Assembly: GCF_025999835.1 (NCBI RefSeq)
Contig: NZ_AP025628.1
Span: 1,674,001 to 1,738,000, forward strand
Source of the DNA: Caldinitratiruptor microaerophilus
GTDB taxonomy: Bacteria; Bacillota; Sulfobacillia; Symbiobacteriales; ZC4RG38
Direction: 5' to 3'
DNA length: 64,000 nucleotides
Positions 28,998 to 38,247 of this stretch are shown piece by piece. The translations under genes were made by a program, and so were the position numbers. Position 1 is the first letter of the stretch, and the number at the start of each line of letters is the position of its first letter. The notes beneath the pieces were generated by a model that saw only the letters and a program-made list of their open reading frames with translations, had not been told where the DNA came from and did no database searches.

Positions 28998-30392
28998 CTA
29001 GCGGCGCCCCGGCGGAAAGCCCGGGGGGAGCCCGGGCCCAAGGCCCGGCAGGCGCGGCCCCTTGCCGCCACGCCGTGCCAGGGTCCTTTCCATGCTGCTC
29101 ATCTGCTTCATGAGGCGCCGGGTATCCTCGAACTGGCGCAGGAGCCGGTTGACGTCGGCCACCCGGGTACCCGACCCGGCGGCGATGCGCCGGCGCCGGC
29201 TGCCGTCGATGATCTCCGGGTGGCGCCGCTCCTGCACGGTCATCGAGTTGATGATGGCCTCCACCCGGGCCAGCTCCTTCTCGTCGACCTTCAGGTCCTG
29301 GAGCTCGCGCAGCCGGCCCAGACCCGGGATCATCGACAGGATCTGCTCCAGCGGGCCCAGCCGCCGCATCTGCCGGAGCTGGTCCCGGAAGTCCTCCAGG
29401 GTGTACTGGTCCTTCGCCAGCTTCTTCGCCAGGGCCATGGCCTTCTCGGCGTCCACCGCCTCCTGGGCCTTCTCGATGAGGGTGAGGACATCCCCCATGC
29501 CCAGGATGCGGGAGGCCATGCGCTCCGGGTGGAAGGGCTCCAGGGCGTCCAGCTTCTCCCCCGTGCCGGCGAACTTGATGGGCCGGCCGGTCACGGCCCG
29601 GACGCTGAGCGCCGCCCCGCCCCGCTGGTCGCCGTCGAGCTTGGTGAGGATGATCCCGTCGATGCCCAGCCGGCGGTGGAACTCCTCCGCCACGTTGACG
29701 GCGTCCTGGCCGGCCATCGCGTCGACCACCAGGAGGACCTCGTGCGGGGAGACGGCGGCCTTGATGCGCTCGAGTTCGCCCATGAGCTCGTCGTCGACGT
29801 GCAGCCGCCCGGCGGTGTCCACGATCACCGTGTCGAGGCCGGTGCTGCGGGCGTGCTCCACCCCGGCCCGGGCGATGGCCACGGGGTCCTGCTGCCCCAT
29901 CTGGAAGACCGGTACGCCGGCCTTCTCCCCCAGCACCTGCAGCTGGCGGACGGCGGCGGGCCGGTACACGTCGGCCGCCACCAGGAGCGGCCTGCGGCCC
30001 TGCTTCCTGAGGTGGACGGCGAGCTTTCCGGCGTGGGTGGTCTTGCCCGACCCCTGAAGCCCCACCAGGAGGATCACGGTGGGCGGCTTCGGGGCCACCG
30101 ACAGCTTGGCGTGCTCGCCGCCCATGAGGGCGGTGAGCTCCTCGTAGACGATCTTGATGACCTGCTGCGCGGGCGTGAGGCTCTCGAGCACCTCGGCGCC
30201 GACCGCCCGCTCCCGGACCCGGGCGATGAAGTCCTTCACCACCCGGAAGTTCACGTCGGCAGCCAGGAGGGCAGTCCGGACCTCCCGGAGGGCGTCGTTC
30301 ACGTCGGCCTCCGTCAGCTTGCCCTTGCCCCTCAGCCGGCGGAAGACCTCCTGCAGCCGGCCGGACAGGCTCTCGAAGACCGCCACGGTCAT
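28998..30392 (-). CDS. ffh: signal recognition particle protein Ffh
   Basis: A 464-residue SRP54 GTPase that binds signal sequences at the ribosome and delivers them to FtsY. It has an N domain (1-90), a G domain with GLQGSGKTTHAGKLA, DTAGRLHVD and TKLDGDQRGG, and a methionine-rich M domain that includes SGTRVADVNRLLRQF. The C-terminus is a glycine/proline-rich tail. The ATG overlaps the stop of the upstream MazG-YlxM gene (ATGA) and has GAGGGGGG before it. Confidence 0.97.
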   Translation of the reverse strand: MTVAVFESLSGRLQEVFRRLRGKGKLTEADVNDALREVRTALLAADVNFRVVKDFIARVRERAVGAEVLESLTPAQQVIKIVYEELTALMGGEHAKLSVAPKPPTVILLVGLQGSGKTTHAGKLAVHLRKQGRRPLLVAADVYRPAAVRQLQVLGEKAGVPVFQMGQQDPVAIARAGVEHARSTGLDTVIVDTAGRLHVDDELMGELERIKAAVSPHEVLLVVDAMAGQDAVNVAEEFHRRLGIDGIILTKLDGDQRGGAALSVRAVTGRPIKFAGTGEKLDALEPFHPERMASRILGMGDVLTLIEKAQEAVDAEKAMALAKKLAKDQYTLEDFRDQLRQMRRLGPLEQILSMIPGLGRLRELQDLKVDEKELARVEAIINSMTVQERRHPEIIDGSRRRRIAAGSGTRVADVNRLLRQFEDTRRLMKQMSSMERTLARRGGKGPRLPGLGPGLPPGFPPGRR

Positions 30393-31165
30393 CCCCCCTC
30401 GGCCCGGTCGGCCCGCATCAGCTCCTGCAGGCTTCGCCACGCCCCCTCCACGGAGGCGGCGGCCGGGTCCTCCGGCGCCACCTGCCTGCGGAGCCGGGAC
30501 AGGTGCCCCGCCAGCGCCTCCAGGGCGGCCTGACGGCGAAGGAACTCCGCCACGAGGCCGAGGCGCTCCTCGTAGCGCTCCAGCGCCTCCAGCGCGCGGC
30601 GCAGCTGCTCGTGGACGGCCTGCCTGGAGACACGCTGCGTGCCGGCGATCTCCCCCAGGCTGAGGTCCTCCAGGTAGTACGCCCGGACGAGCTCCTGCTG
30701 GCGGTCCGTGAGGAGCGGGCCGTAGAAGTCGTACAGGAGAGCGGCCCGCTCGCGGGCCTGTACCAGCGACTCCCCGTGGGAGTCCGCGGGGTGGCCTCCC
30801 GATTCTACCCCGCCGGGGGACGGGGTGTCAACCCGATGTTCTTGACGCGTCTCGGCCGGCGCCCAACGTGCGGCGTCGCGGGCCTCGTACTTGGCCAGGA
30901 CGCCCCGGAAGGCGTCCTCCAGCGAAATCCCGAGCTGGTTGGCCAGGGCGCCGACCACGAACAGGATGTCGCCCAGCTCCTCAGCCACGTCCCCGGGGGG
31001 CTCGCTCGCCTTCTTCGCCTTGGGCCCGAAGCGGTCGCCCAGCTCCCGGGCCAGCTCGCCGACCTCCTCGGTGAGCCGCGCCAGGTTGGCGAGGGGCGGC
31101 CAGTACCCGTCCCGGAACCGGCTGATCCAGGCGTGGATGGCGTCCTGGACCTCGTCGAGCCTCAT
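30389..31165 (-). CDS. MazG-like pyrophosphohydrolase fused to YlxM-like HTH protein
   Basis: A continuous 258-codon frame between ftsY and ffh. Residues 1-105 are a MazG-type NTP pyrophosphohydrolase: LTEEVGELAREL (31-42) and AEELGDILFVVG (61-72) carry the EExxE and ExxD metal ligands. Residues 106-135 form a polar linker. Residues from about 136 match YlxM/p13, a sigma-70 region-4-like helix-turn-helix protein of the SRP locus (LYDFYGPLLTDRQQELVRAYYLEDLSLGEIA, then VSRQAVHEQLRRAL). YlxM is normally its own gene here. The frame overlaps ftsY and ffh by 4 bp each. A promoter-like sequence lies in the linker DNA. Confidence 0.8.
   Translation of the reverse strand: MRLDEVQDAIHAWISRFRDGYWPPLANLARLTEEVGELARELGDRFGPKAKKASEPPGDVAEELGDILFVVGALANQLGISLEDAFRGVLAKYEARDAARWAPAETRQEHRVDTPSPGGVESGGHPADSHGESLVQARERAALLYDFYGPLLTDRQQELVRAYYLEDLSLGEIAGTQRVSRQAVHEQLRRALEALERYEERLGLVAEFLRRQAALEALAGHLSRLRRQVAPEDPAAASVEGAWRSLQELMRADRAEGG
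30802..30831 (-). promoter_or_regulatory. promoter-like sequence inside the MazG-YlxM linker
   Basis: The minus strand has TTGACA (30826-30831), an 18-base spacer and TAGAAT (30802-30807). It is followed by GGGAGG, but the only in-frame candidate start before the YlxM part is CTG at 30766. If active, it would drive ylxM-ffh-rpsP and downstream genes. Confidence 0.5.
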
Positions 31166-32088
31166 GGTGCCGTCTCCCGGGTCTCGAAGAGGGCGTCCAC
31201 GAAGGCATCCGGGTCGAAGGGCTGGAGGTCCTCCATCCCCTCTCCCACCCCGACCCACTTCACCGGCAGGCCCACCTCCCGGCGGATGGCCACCACGACC
31301 CCGCCCCGGGCGGTGCCGTCGAGCTTGGTCAGCGCCACGCCGGTGACGCCCGCCACCTCCGTGAAGAGGCGCGCCTGCTGCAGCGCGTTCTGCCCGGTCG
31401 TGGCGTCCAGCACCAGGAGCACCTCGTGCGGGGCGCCCGGCAACTGCTGGCCGACCACCCGGCGGATCTTGCGCAGCTCCTCCATGAGGTTCGCCTTGTT
31501 CTGCAGGCGGCCCGCGGTGTCGATGAGGACCACGTCCGCCTGCCGGCTCTTCGCCGCCTGCACGGTGTCGTAGGCAACCGCGGCCGGGTCAGAGCCCTCC
31601 GACTGGCGGATCACGTCGGCCCCGGCCCGCTGCCCCCAGACCACCAGCTGGTCGATGGCCGCGGCCCGGAAGGTGTCGGCCGCCCCCAGGAGGACCTTCT
31701 TGCCCTGCCGCCGGTAGTACCCGGCGAGCTTGCCGATCGTGGTGGTCTTCCCCGCGCCGTTCACCCCGACGACCAGGATGACGGTGGGTCCGTCCGGGTT
31801 CTCCGCCATGGGCACCGGCTCGCCGAGGAGCTCCCGCACCCGCTCCTTGAGCGCGCCGATGAGGCGCGACGGGTCCTCCAGCCGGCGCTCGCGCGCCACC
31901 CGCCTGAGGTGCTCGATCAGGGCCTCGGTGGTCTCCACCCCCACGTCGGCCTGGAGCAGCACCGCCTCCAGTTCCTCGAAGAGCGTCTCGTCGATGCGGC
32001 GAAGCCGTGCGGTGACCGCCTGGAGCCGCTCCACCAGGGCTCCGCGGGTCTTCGCCAGGCCCGCCCGCAGGCGGTCGATGAAGCCCAC
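31162..32088 (-). CDS. ftsY: signal recognition particle receptor FtsY
   Basis: A 308-residue SRP receptor GTPase at the inner face of the membrane. The NG core is complete: [15 protein letters not shown] (about 109-123), [25 protein letters not shown] and [10 protein letters not shown]. The acidic A domain seen in Escherichia coli is absent, which is normal for Firmicutes; a basic amphipathic N-terminus ([18 protein letters not shown]) probably contacts lipid. It overlaps the MazG-YlxM gene by 4 bp and follows smc by 13 bp. Confidence 0.97.
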   Translation of the reverse strand: MGFIDRLRAGLAKTRGALVERLQAVTARLRRIDETLFEELEAVLLQADVGVETTEALIEHLRRVARERRLEDPSRLIGALKERVRELLGEPVPMAENPDGPTVILVVGVNGAGKTTTIGKLAGYYRRQGKKVLLGAADTFRAAAIDQLVVWGQRAGADVIRQSEGSDPAAVAYDTVQAAKSRQADVVLIDTAGRLQNKANLMEELRKIRRVVGQQLPGAPHEVLLVLDATTGQNALQQARLFTEVAGVTGVALTKLDGTARGGVVVAIRREVGLPVKWVGVGEGMEDLQPFDPDAFVDALFETRETAP

Positions 32089-32101
32089 GATCCGTTCCCT
32101 C

Positions 32102-35100
32102 CTAGCCCGCCAGCCGGCGGTCGGCGTCCTGCAGGCGCACCGAGACGACCCGCGAGACGCCGTTTCCCTCCATGGTGACCCCGTAGAGGGCGTCCGCTAC
32201 GGCCATGGTGCCCCGCTGGTGGGTGATGCAGATCACCTGGGTGGTCTTGCTCAGCTCGGACAGGTAGCGGCCGAACCGGGCCACGTTGGCCTCGTCGAGG
32301 GCCGCGTCCACCTCGTCGAGCACGACGAACGGGCTCGGCCGTACCCGCAGGAGCGCGAAGAGGAGCGCCGCGGCCGTGAGGGCTCGCTCGCCACCCGACA
32401 GCGCCGCCAGGGGAGTCTCCTTCTTGCCGGGCGGCTGGACGACGATCTCCACCCCGGTCTCCAGCAGGTTCGACTCGTCCAGCAGCACCAGGTCGGCCTG
32501 CCCGCCCTCGAACAGGCCCCGGTACACGTCCCGGAACTCCCGCCGGATGCGCTCGAAGGCGGACCGGAACTGGGACTCGATCCGCCGGTCCAGCTCGTCG
32601 ATGGCCCGGTACAGGGACTCCCGGGCCTCCTCCAGGTCGCGCGCCTGCGCGGTCAGGAACGCGTGCCGCTCCGTGGCCTGGCGGTGTTCCTCCACCGCGG
32701 CGAGGTTCACGGGTCCCAGGGCGAGGATCGCCTCCCGCAGTTCGGCGAGGCGCTGCCGGGCCTCCTGCGCCTCCTCGGGGGCCAGCGCCTCCGCCGTCAG
32801 GCGGGCCGGGTCCGCGCCGAACTGCTCGCGGGCCCGGGCCCGGAGCCCCTCGAGCTCGCCCTCCAGCCGCGCCGCCTCCGCCCGGGCCCCGGCCACCAGC
32901 GACTGCAGCTCCTGCGTCGTGCGACGCAGCTGGCGGGCCTGACGCTCCAGCCCCGCGATCTGCCCCTGCACCTCCAGGAGCCGCCGGTCCAGCGCCGCCT
33001 TCCGCCCGGCGGCCTCCTCCCGTTCGGCCGCCCGCGCCTGCTCCTCCTCCCGCGCGATGGCCAGATCCGCCCGTGCCTGCTCTTCCCGCCGGCGGGCGGC
33101 GGCCAGCCGCTCTTGCCGGTCCTCGAGCTCCTGCCGGAGGCGGCCGCGCTCGCGGGCCACCCGGTCCTCCTGCGCCGCCAGGGCCCGCTCCTCCTGCGCC
33201 AGCTCCGCCAGGCGCACCCGGAGCGCGGTCACGTCCCGACCGGCTGCCTCCGCCTCCCGGCCCAGGGCCTCGGCCCGGGCGAGGGCCGCCTCGAGCGCGG
33301 CCGCCGCGGCGGCCTGCTCGGCCTCCAGGGCCTCTGCCTCCCGCAGGAGCCGCTCACGGACCTCCTCCCCGCCCGACCGCTCGGCCTGCAGGGCGGCGGC
33401 CTCCCGCGCGAGCGCGTCCCGCTCGCGCCCGAGGCGATCGGCCTCGGCGGCCCAGCGCGCCGCCTCCGCCTGCAGGGCGGCAGCCTCCACTTCGACCCGG
33501 CGCAGCGCCTCTCCGGCCTCGGCCCCCTCGCGCGCCGCCTCCCCGGCCCTGCGCCGGGCCTCCTCCAGGGCGGCGCTCGCCTGCCGGATCGCCTGCTCGA
33601 GCGCCTGCCGCTCGGCCGCCAGCTCCGCTCGCTCGCGCTCCCGGGCGAGCAGCCCGCCGCCGCGGCCCGTCTCCGCGCCGCCCGTGATGGCGCCGCCGGG
33701 GCTCACGAGCTCGCCGTCCAGAGTCACGATCCGCAGCCGGAGGTCCGTCCGCCGGCCCATGGCGATGGCGGCCTCCAGGTCCCGGGCCACCGCCACGCGC
33801 CCCAGCAGGTGGCGGATCGCCGGCGCCACCCGCTCGTCGAAGCGGCACAGGTCAGCGGCCACCCCGACGAAGCCGGGTACGGCCGCCAGCTGCGCCCGCT
33901 CGGCGGCGGACAGCCCGGACGGCCGCACGAGGTCGAGGGGCAGGAAGGTCGCCCGCCCGCCGCCGCTGCGCTTCAGCTCCTCGATGCAGGCCCGGGCGAC
34001 CCGCTCGCTCTCCACCACGACGTCGTTCACCGCTCCGCCCAGGGCCACCTCGAGGGCCCGCTCGTAGGCGGCGTCGGCGCGCACCAGCTCGGCCACGGCC
34101 CCGACCACGCCCCGCGCCCACGGCTTTCCCTCCTCCCGGCCGCGCAGCACGGTCCGGGTGCCGCGGCCGAAGCCCTCGAACCCGGCGCGCAGCTCCTCGA
34201 GGAGGGCCAGGCGAGACGCCACCGCTCCCTGGCGGGCACGCAGGCGCTCCAGTTTCGCGGCGTGCGCCTTCGCCTCGGCCTCGGCCTGCCGGGACGCCGC
34301 CCCGGCGGCCTCCAGGCAGCGCGACAGCTCCGCCCGCCGTCCGGCCAGGTGCTCGAGACGGGCGGCGACCTCCCGTGTGCGCTCCCGGGCAGCGCGCTCC
34401 TCCTTTTCGAGCGCGCGCTGCCGCTCCCCGAGCTGCGCCAGGCGCCGGTCCGCCTCGGCGCCCGCCCGCTCCTCGGCCTGCGCCCGGTTCCGCCGCTCGG
34501 CCGCCGCCTCCGCGGCGGCGAAGGCCCGCGCCCGCTCGGACTCCGCCTGGTCCCGGGCTTCCTCCTGGGCCTGGCGGAGGTCGCCCAGGCGCGCCTCGGC
34601 GCCGGCGAGCCGGGCCTCGGCCTCCGCCCGCTCGGCGGCGACCTGGGCCGCCCGGGCCGCCGTGGCCCCCGCCTCCTCCTCGACCTCGCGCAGGCGGGTA
34701 GCCGATGTGGCGATCTCCGACTCGAGGCGGACAGCCTCCTCCGCGGCCCGGCGCGCCTCCTGCTCCGCAAGCCGGGCCCGCCCGCGGGCCTGCTCGAGCC
34801 GCGCGGCCAGGTCGGCGAGAGTGGCCTGGAGCGCCGCCCCCTCCTCCTGCAGGGCCGCCGCCAGCGCCCGGGCCGTGCCCAGCGCGGCTTCCGCCTTCTC
34901 CAGCTCGCGCTCCGCTTCGCCCATGCGGCCGGCCGCCGACGCCTCACGGGCACGCTGCCCTTCCAGGGCGCGCTCGGTCCGGACCAGCGCGAGGGCCAGG
35001 AGCCCTCGCTCGAGGCGGTCGACCTCGGCGGTCAGCCCCTGGTGGCGGCGCGCGGTCTCCGCCTGGACCGCGAGGTCGGCCAGGCGGGCCGAGACCTCCT

Positions 35101-35686
35101 GGATCAGGTCACCGAGCCGCAGCAGGTTCTGCTCGGTCTCGGCCAGCCGGCGGGCCGCCTCCCGGCGGCGCACCCGGTAGCGGGCGATCCCTGCGGCTTC
35201 CTCGAAGACCCCCCGGCGGTCCTCCGGGCGCGCGGAGAGGACCTGGTCGATCCGCCCCTGCCCGATGACCGAATAGCTGTCCCGCCCGAGCCCGGTGTCC
35301 AGGAACAGGTCATGTACGTCCTTCAAGCGGCAGGGCGACCCGTTGAGGAGGTACTCGACCTCTCCGCCCCGATCGACGCGCCGGGTGACCACCACCTCCG
35401 TGAACGCCACCGGCAGGCCGCCGTCGGAGTTGTCCAGGGTGAGGCTCACCTCGGCAAAGCCGAGGGGCCGCCTCTTCTCGGCCCCTGCGAAGATGACGTC
35501 TTCCACCCGGGACCCCCGCAGCTCCCGGATGCTGGGCTCGCCGAGCACCCAGCGCAGCGCGTCGGCGATGTTCGACTTGCCGCTGCCGTTGGGCCCCACC
35601 ACCGCCGTGATTCCGGGCCCGAACTCGAGGACGGTCTTCTCCGCGAAGCTCTTGAAGCCGATGAGTTCCAGCCGTTTCAGGTACAT
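32102..35686 (-). CDS. smc: chromosome segregation protein SMC
   Basis: A 1194-residue SMC ATPase that organises and segregates the chromosome together with ScpA and ScpB. Walker A is GPNGSGKSN (about 32-40) in the N-terminal head. Long alanine-, glutamate- and arginine-rich coiled coils flank a hinge near residues 510-660 (GRGTRTVLRGREEGKPWARGVVG begins it). The C-terminal head has the ABC signature LSGGERALTA and Walker B PSPFVVLDEVDAALDEAN. The ATG at 35686 gives the family start MYLKRLELIGFKSF. Length and layout are normal. Confidence 0.97.
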   Translation of the reverse strand: MYLKRLELIGFKSFAEKTVLEFGPGITAVVGPNGSGKSNIADALRWVLGEPSIRELRGSRVEDVIFAGAEKRRPLGFAEVSLTLDNSDGGLPVAFTEVVVTRRVDRGGEVEYLLNGSPCRLKDVHDLFLDTGLGRDSYSVIGQGRIDQVLSARPEDRRGVFEEAAGIARYRVRRREAARRLAETEQNLLRLGDLIQEVSARLADLAVQAETARRHQGLTAEVDRLERGLLALALVRTERALEGQRAREASAAGRMGEAERELEKAEAALGTARALAAALQEEGAALQATLADLAARLEQARGRARLAEQEARRAAEEAVRLESEIATSATRLREVEEEAGATAARAAQVAAERAEAEARLAGAEARLGDLRQAQEEARDQAESERARAFAAAEAAAERRNRAQAEERAGAEADRRLAQLGERQRALEKEERAARERTREVAARLEHLAGRRAELSRCLEAAGAASRQAEAEAKAHAAKLERLRARQGAVASRLALLEELRAGFEGFGRGTRTVLRGREEGKPWARGVVGAVAELVRADAAYERALEVALGGAVNDVVVESERVARACIEELKRSGGGRATFLPLDLVRPSGLSAAERAQLAAVPGFVGVAADLCRFDERVAPAIRHLLGRVAVARDLEAAIAMGRRTDLRLRIVTLDGELVSPGGAITGGAETGRGGGLLARERERAELAAERQALEQAIRQASAALEEARRRAGEAAREGAEAGEALRRVEVEAAALQAEAARWAAEADRLGRERDALAREAAALQAERSGGEEVRERLLREAEALEAEQAAAAAALEAALARAEALGREAEAAGRDVTALRVRLAELAQEERALAAQEDRVARERGRLRQELEDRQERLAAARRREEQARADLAIAREEEQARAAEREEAAGRKAALDRRLLEVQGQIAGLERQARQLRRTTQELQSLVAGARAEAARLEGELEGLRARAREQFGADPARLTAEALAPEEAQEARQRLAELREAILALGPVNLAAVEEHRQATERHAFLTAQARDLEEARESLYRAIDELDRRIESQFRSAFERIRREFRDVYRGLFEGGQADLVLLDESNLLETGVEIVVQPPGKKETPLAALSGGERALTAAALLFALLRVRPSPFVVLDEVDAALDEANVARFGRYLSELSKTTQVICITHQRGTMAVADALYGVTMEGNGVSRVVSVRLQDADRRLAG

Positions 35687-35753
35687 GGGTACGCTTTTCG
35701 GCGACCGGCCGCCCCGCACCTTCCCGCCGGGGAGCCCGCCAGCAAACAAGAAA

Positions 35754-35774
35754 CCAGCCGGGGTGTCCGGCTGG
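35754..35774 (-). terminator. intrinsic terminator after spoVS
   Basis: An 8-bp stem, CCAGCCGG / CCGGCTGG, with a 5-base loop, followed on the minus strand by TTTCTTGTTTGC. It lies between the spoVS stop codon and smc. Confidence 0.65.
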
Positions 35775-35792
35775 CGGAGATCCGGCATCCGG

Positions 35793-36053
35793 TCAGCGGG
35801 GTTCGACGATGAACCGGATGGCCGTGCGTTCCTCCCCCTCGATGTCGATCTCGGCGAACGCCGGGACCGCCACCAGGTCCATGCCGTTCGGCGCAACGTA
35901 CCCGCGAGCGATGGCAATCGCCTTGACAGCCTGGTTCACCGCGCCGGCGCCGACCGCCTGCACCTCGGCGCTGCCGCGCTCCCGGAGGACGGCGGCGAGG
36001 GCTCCGGCAACCGACTTGGGCTTCGACTGAGCGGAAACTTTTAGTACCTCCAC
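35793..36053 (-). CDS. spoVS: stage V sporulation protein S
   Basis: An 86-residue SpoVS protein, identical in length to its homologues. VLKVSAQSKPKSVAGALA and AVNQAVKAIAIARGYVAPNG are diagnostic. SpoVS is a small Alba-fold nucleic-acid-binding protein needed for late sporulation in Bacillus subtilis, where it also affects septation. The GTG start at 36053 follows GGGGAGG. The gene has its own promoter and terminator, although it lies between rnc and smc, genes of growth and division. The organism therefore very probably makes spores. Confidence 0.95.
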   Translation of the reverse strand: MEVLKVSAQSKPKSVAGALAAVLRERGSAEVQAVGAGAVNQAVKAIAIARGYVAPNGMDLVAVPAFAEIDIEGEERTAIRFIVEPR

Positions 36054-36153
36054 TTCCTCGATCCTCCCCGTCCGTATCTTCGATGCACCCCGCTGATCTT
36101 GCCCCTTCGATTTGACAAAAGCTCTCTTGCAACTTGGGGGCATTTTCTTTTCT

Positions 36154-36180
36154 ATTCCTCATCGGCCCCGGAACTCCTCT
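36154..36180 (-). promoter_or_regulatory. candidate sigma-H promoter of spoVS
   Basis: The minus strand reads AGAGGAGTT (36172-36180), 11 bases, then GAGGAAT (36154-36160). This fits the sigma-H consensus RnAGGAwWW-N11-12-RnnGAAT with one mismatch. Known Bacillus spoVS is sigma-H dependent. The predicted start is about 95 nt before the spoVS GTG, in an unusually AT-rich stretch. Confidence 0.65.
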
Positions 36181-36196
36181 TGCACCATTCATCGTT

Positions 36197-36928
36197 TCAT
36201 AAGTTCTCATCGGAACGCGGCTCCGCCCCGTCCGACCGGCCCCGCAACCGGAGCAGCGCCTCGCGGGCGGCCTCCTGTTCGGCCGCCCGCTTCGAGCTCC
36301 CCTCGCCCTCCCCCGCCGCCTGTCCGCCCACGAACACGCGCACCCGGAACCGCCGCGCGTGGGTGGGGCCTTCCTCCGCCACCACCTGGTAGTGCGGCGG
36401 GCGCCCCGTGCGGCGCTGCGCCCACTCCAGCAGCTGCGCCTTGTGGTTGGGGTGCAGGCGCCCGGTGCGGGCCGCCTCCACCTGCGGTGCGAGTTGCGCC
36501 ACGACGAGATCGGCGGCCGCCTGCAGGCCGCCGTCCACGTACACGGCCGCCACCAGGGCCTCGAGGGCATCCGCCAGGTTCGACTCGCGGTCGCGGCCCC
36601 CCATCCGCTCCTCGCCCTTGCCCAGCTGCAGCACTTGCCCGACCCCCAGGGCGCGCGCGGACGCCGCCAGGGTGGGCGCCGACACGAGGGCCGCCCGCAC
36701 CCGGCTCAGCGTCCCCTCCGGCCAGTCGGGGTACCGCTCGTAGAGGTAGCGGCTGATGACCAGGGAGAGCACCGCGTCTCCCAGGAACTCGAGCCGCTGG
36801 TTCGAGGGGCCCCCCACCTCGTACGCGTAGGTGGGGTGGGTGAGCGCCTCGACCAGCAGTTCCGGCTGCCGGAACCGGTGGCCCAGCACCCGCTCCGCCC
36901 ACTCGACGAGCTCCGCTTCGTCCGCCAT
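36197..36928 (-). CDS. rnc: ribonuclease III
   Basis: A 243-residue double-strand-specific endoribonuclease that processes rRNA and mRNAs. The RNase III signature NQRLEFLGDAVLSL (about 43-56) and the downstream ADALEALVAAVYVDGG carry the metal ligands. The C-terminal double-stranded RNA-binding domain begins near HKAQLLEWAQ and ends with the GSSKRAAEQEAAREAL block. The ATG at 36928 has GAGGTGA upstream. It follows fabF by 5 bp. Confidence 0.96.
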   Translation of the reverse strand: MADEAELVEWAERVLGHRFRQPELLVEALTHPTYAYEVGGPSNQRLEFLGDAVLSLVISRYLYERYPDWPEGTLSRVRAALVSAPTLAASARALGVGQVLQLGKGEERMGGRDRESNLADALEALVAAVYVDGGLQAAADLVVAQLAPQVEAARTGRLHPNHKAQLLEWAQRRTGRPPHYQVVAEEGPTHARRFRVRVFVGGQAAGEGEGSSKRAAEQEAAREALLRLRGRSDGAEPRSDENL

Positions 36929-36933
36929 GGACG

Positions 36934-38196
36934 TCACCTCGGCGGGTCCGCCGCACCCTCCCGGAAACGGCCCACGATCACGGTCGCGTTCTGGCCGCCG
37001 AAGCCGAAGGAGTTCGAGAGCGCCACGTCCACCCTGCCCGGGCGGGCCCGGTTGGGCACGTAGTCCAGGTCGCACTCGGGATCCGGCTCCTCCTGGTTGA
37101 TGGTCGGAGGAAGGACCTGATCCCGGATGGCCAGGACGCAGGCGATGAGTTCGACCGCGCCGGCCGCTCCCAGGAGGTGGCCGTGCATCGACTTCGTGGA
37201 CGAGACCGCCAGCCGCCGGGCGTGCTCGCCGAACACGGACTTGATCGCCCGGGTCTCCGCGACGTCGCCCTGGGGCGTGGAGGTGCCGTGCGCGTTGATG
37301 TAGTCGACCTGCTCCGGCACAAGCCCCGCGTCCTCCAGGGCCAGGCGCATGGACCGGGCGCCGCCCTCGCCGCTGTCCGGCGGCTGGACGATGTGATGGG
37401 CGTCCGCCGAGGTCCCGTACCCCAGCACCTCGGCCAGGATGCGGGCCCCCCGGCGCTGGGCGTGGTCGAGGGTCTCGAGGACCAGGATCCCCGCACCCTC
37501 ACCCATCACGAAGCCGTCCCGGAGGCGGTCGAAGGGCCGGGAGGCGCGCTCGGGCTCGTCGTTGCGGGTCGAGAGCGCCTTCATCGAGGAGAACCCGGCG
37601 AGCGCGATGGGCACGAACGCCGCCTCGCTGCCCCCGGCCAGCATCACGTCGGCCTTGCCTTCCCGCAGGGCATGGAACGCCTCGCCGATCGCGTGGTTGG
37701 AGGACGAGCAGGCCGTCACCGTGGTCATGTTGGGACCCCGGAGGCCGAACTGGATGGCCAGTTGCCCGGCCGCCATGTTGGCGATCATCATGGGGATGAG
37801 GAAGGGACTGACGCGCCCGGGGCCCTTCTCGAAGAGCACCGCGAACTGCTCGGAGAGCGTCTCCATGCCGCCGATCCCGCTGCCCATGTACACTCCGGCG
37901 CGGTCGCGGTCGACGTGGTCCAGGTCGAGCCCGGCGTCCGCCAGCGCCATCTGCGCCGCGGCGATCGCGAACTGGACGAAGCGGTCCATCCGCCGGGCCT
38001 CCTTGCGGTCGATGAAGTCGAGAGGGTTGAAATCCCGCACCTCGGCGCCGATGCGGGTCTCCAGGCCCGACGCGTCGAAGCGGGTGATCGGGCCCACGCC
38101 GCTCCGTCCGGAGAAGAGACCCTCACGGAAGGCTTCCACACCGGTTCCCAGCGGGGTCACCGCACCCATCCCGGTGATGACCACACGGTTTCGCAT
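36934..38196 (-). CDS. fabF: beta-ketoacyl-ACP synthase II (FabF)
   Basis: A 420-residue condensing enzyme that elongates fatty acids with malonyl-ACP. The catalytic cysteine is in VTACSSSNHAIG (about 163), the two histidines in INAHGTSTPQGD and KSMHGHLLGAAG. The ATG at 38196 has AGGAGGATC upstream. It follows acpP, from which it is separated by an intrinsic terminator; the FapR-controlled operon may therefore express fabF less than acpP. Confidence 0.96.
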   Translation of the reverse strand: MRNRVVITGMGAVTPLGTGVEAFREGLFSGRSGVGPITRFDASGLETRIGAEVRDFNPLDFIDRKEARRMDRFVQFAIAAAQMALADAGLDLDHVDRDRAGVYMGSGIGGMETLSEQFAVLFEKGPGRVSPFLIPMMIANMAAGQLAIQFGLRGPNMTTVTACSSSNHAIGEAFHALREGKADVMLAGGSEAAFVPIALAGFSSMKALSTRNDEPERASRPFDRLRDGFVMGEGAGILVLETLDHAQRRGARILAEVLGYGTSADAHHIVQPPDSGEGGARSMRLALEDAGLVPEQVDYINAHGTSTPQGDVAETRAIKSVFGEHARRLAVSSTKSMHGHLLGAAGAVELIACVLAIRDQVLPPTINQEEPDPECDLDYVPNRARPGRVDVALSNSFGFGGQNATVIVGRFREGAADPPR

Positions 38197-38247
38197 TCCA
38201 CGATCCTCCTGCCTGCGGCTGCTGGCCCCCGGCCGCCGTCCCATGTG

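Noticed and set aside
31730-35812. Plus-strand open frame of 1360 codons
   Set aside because: It is antisense to smc, which has full motif support; long shadow frames are expected in GC-rich coiled-coil genes.
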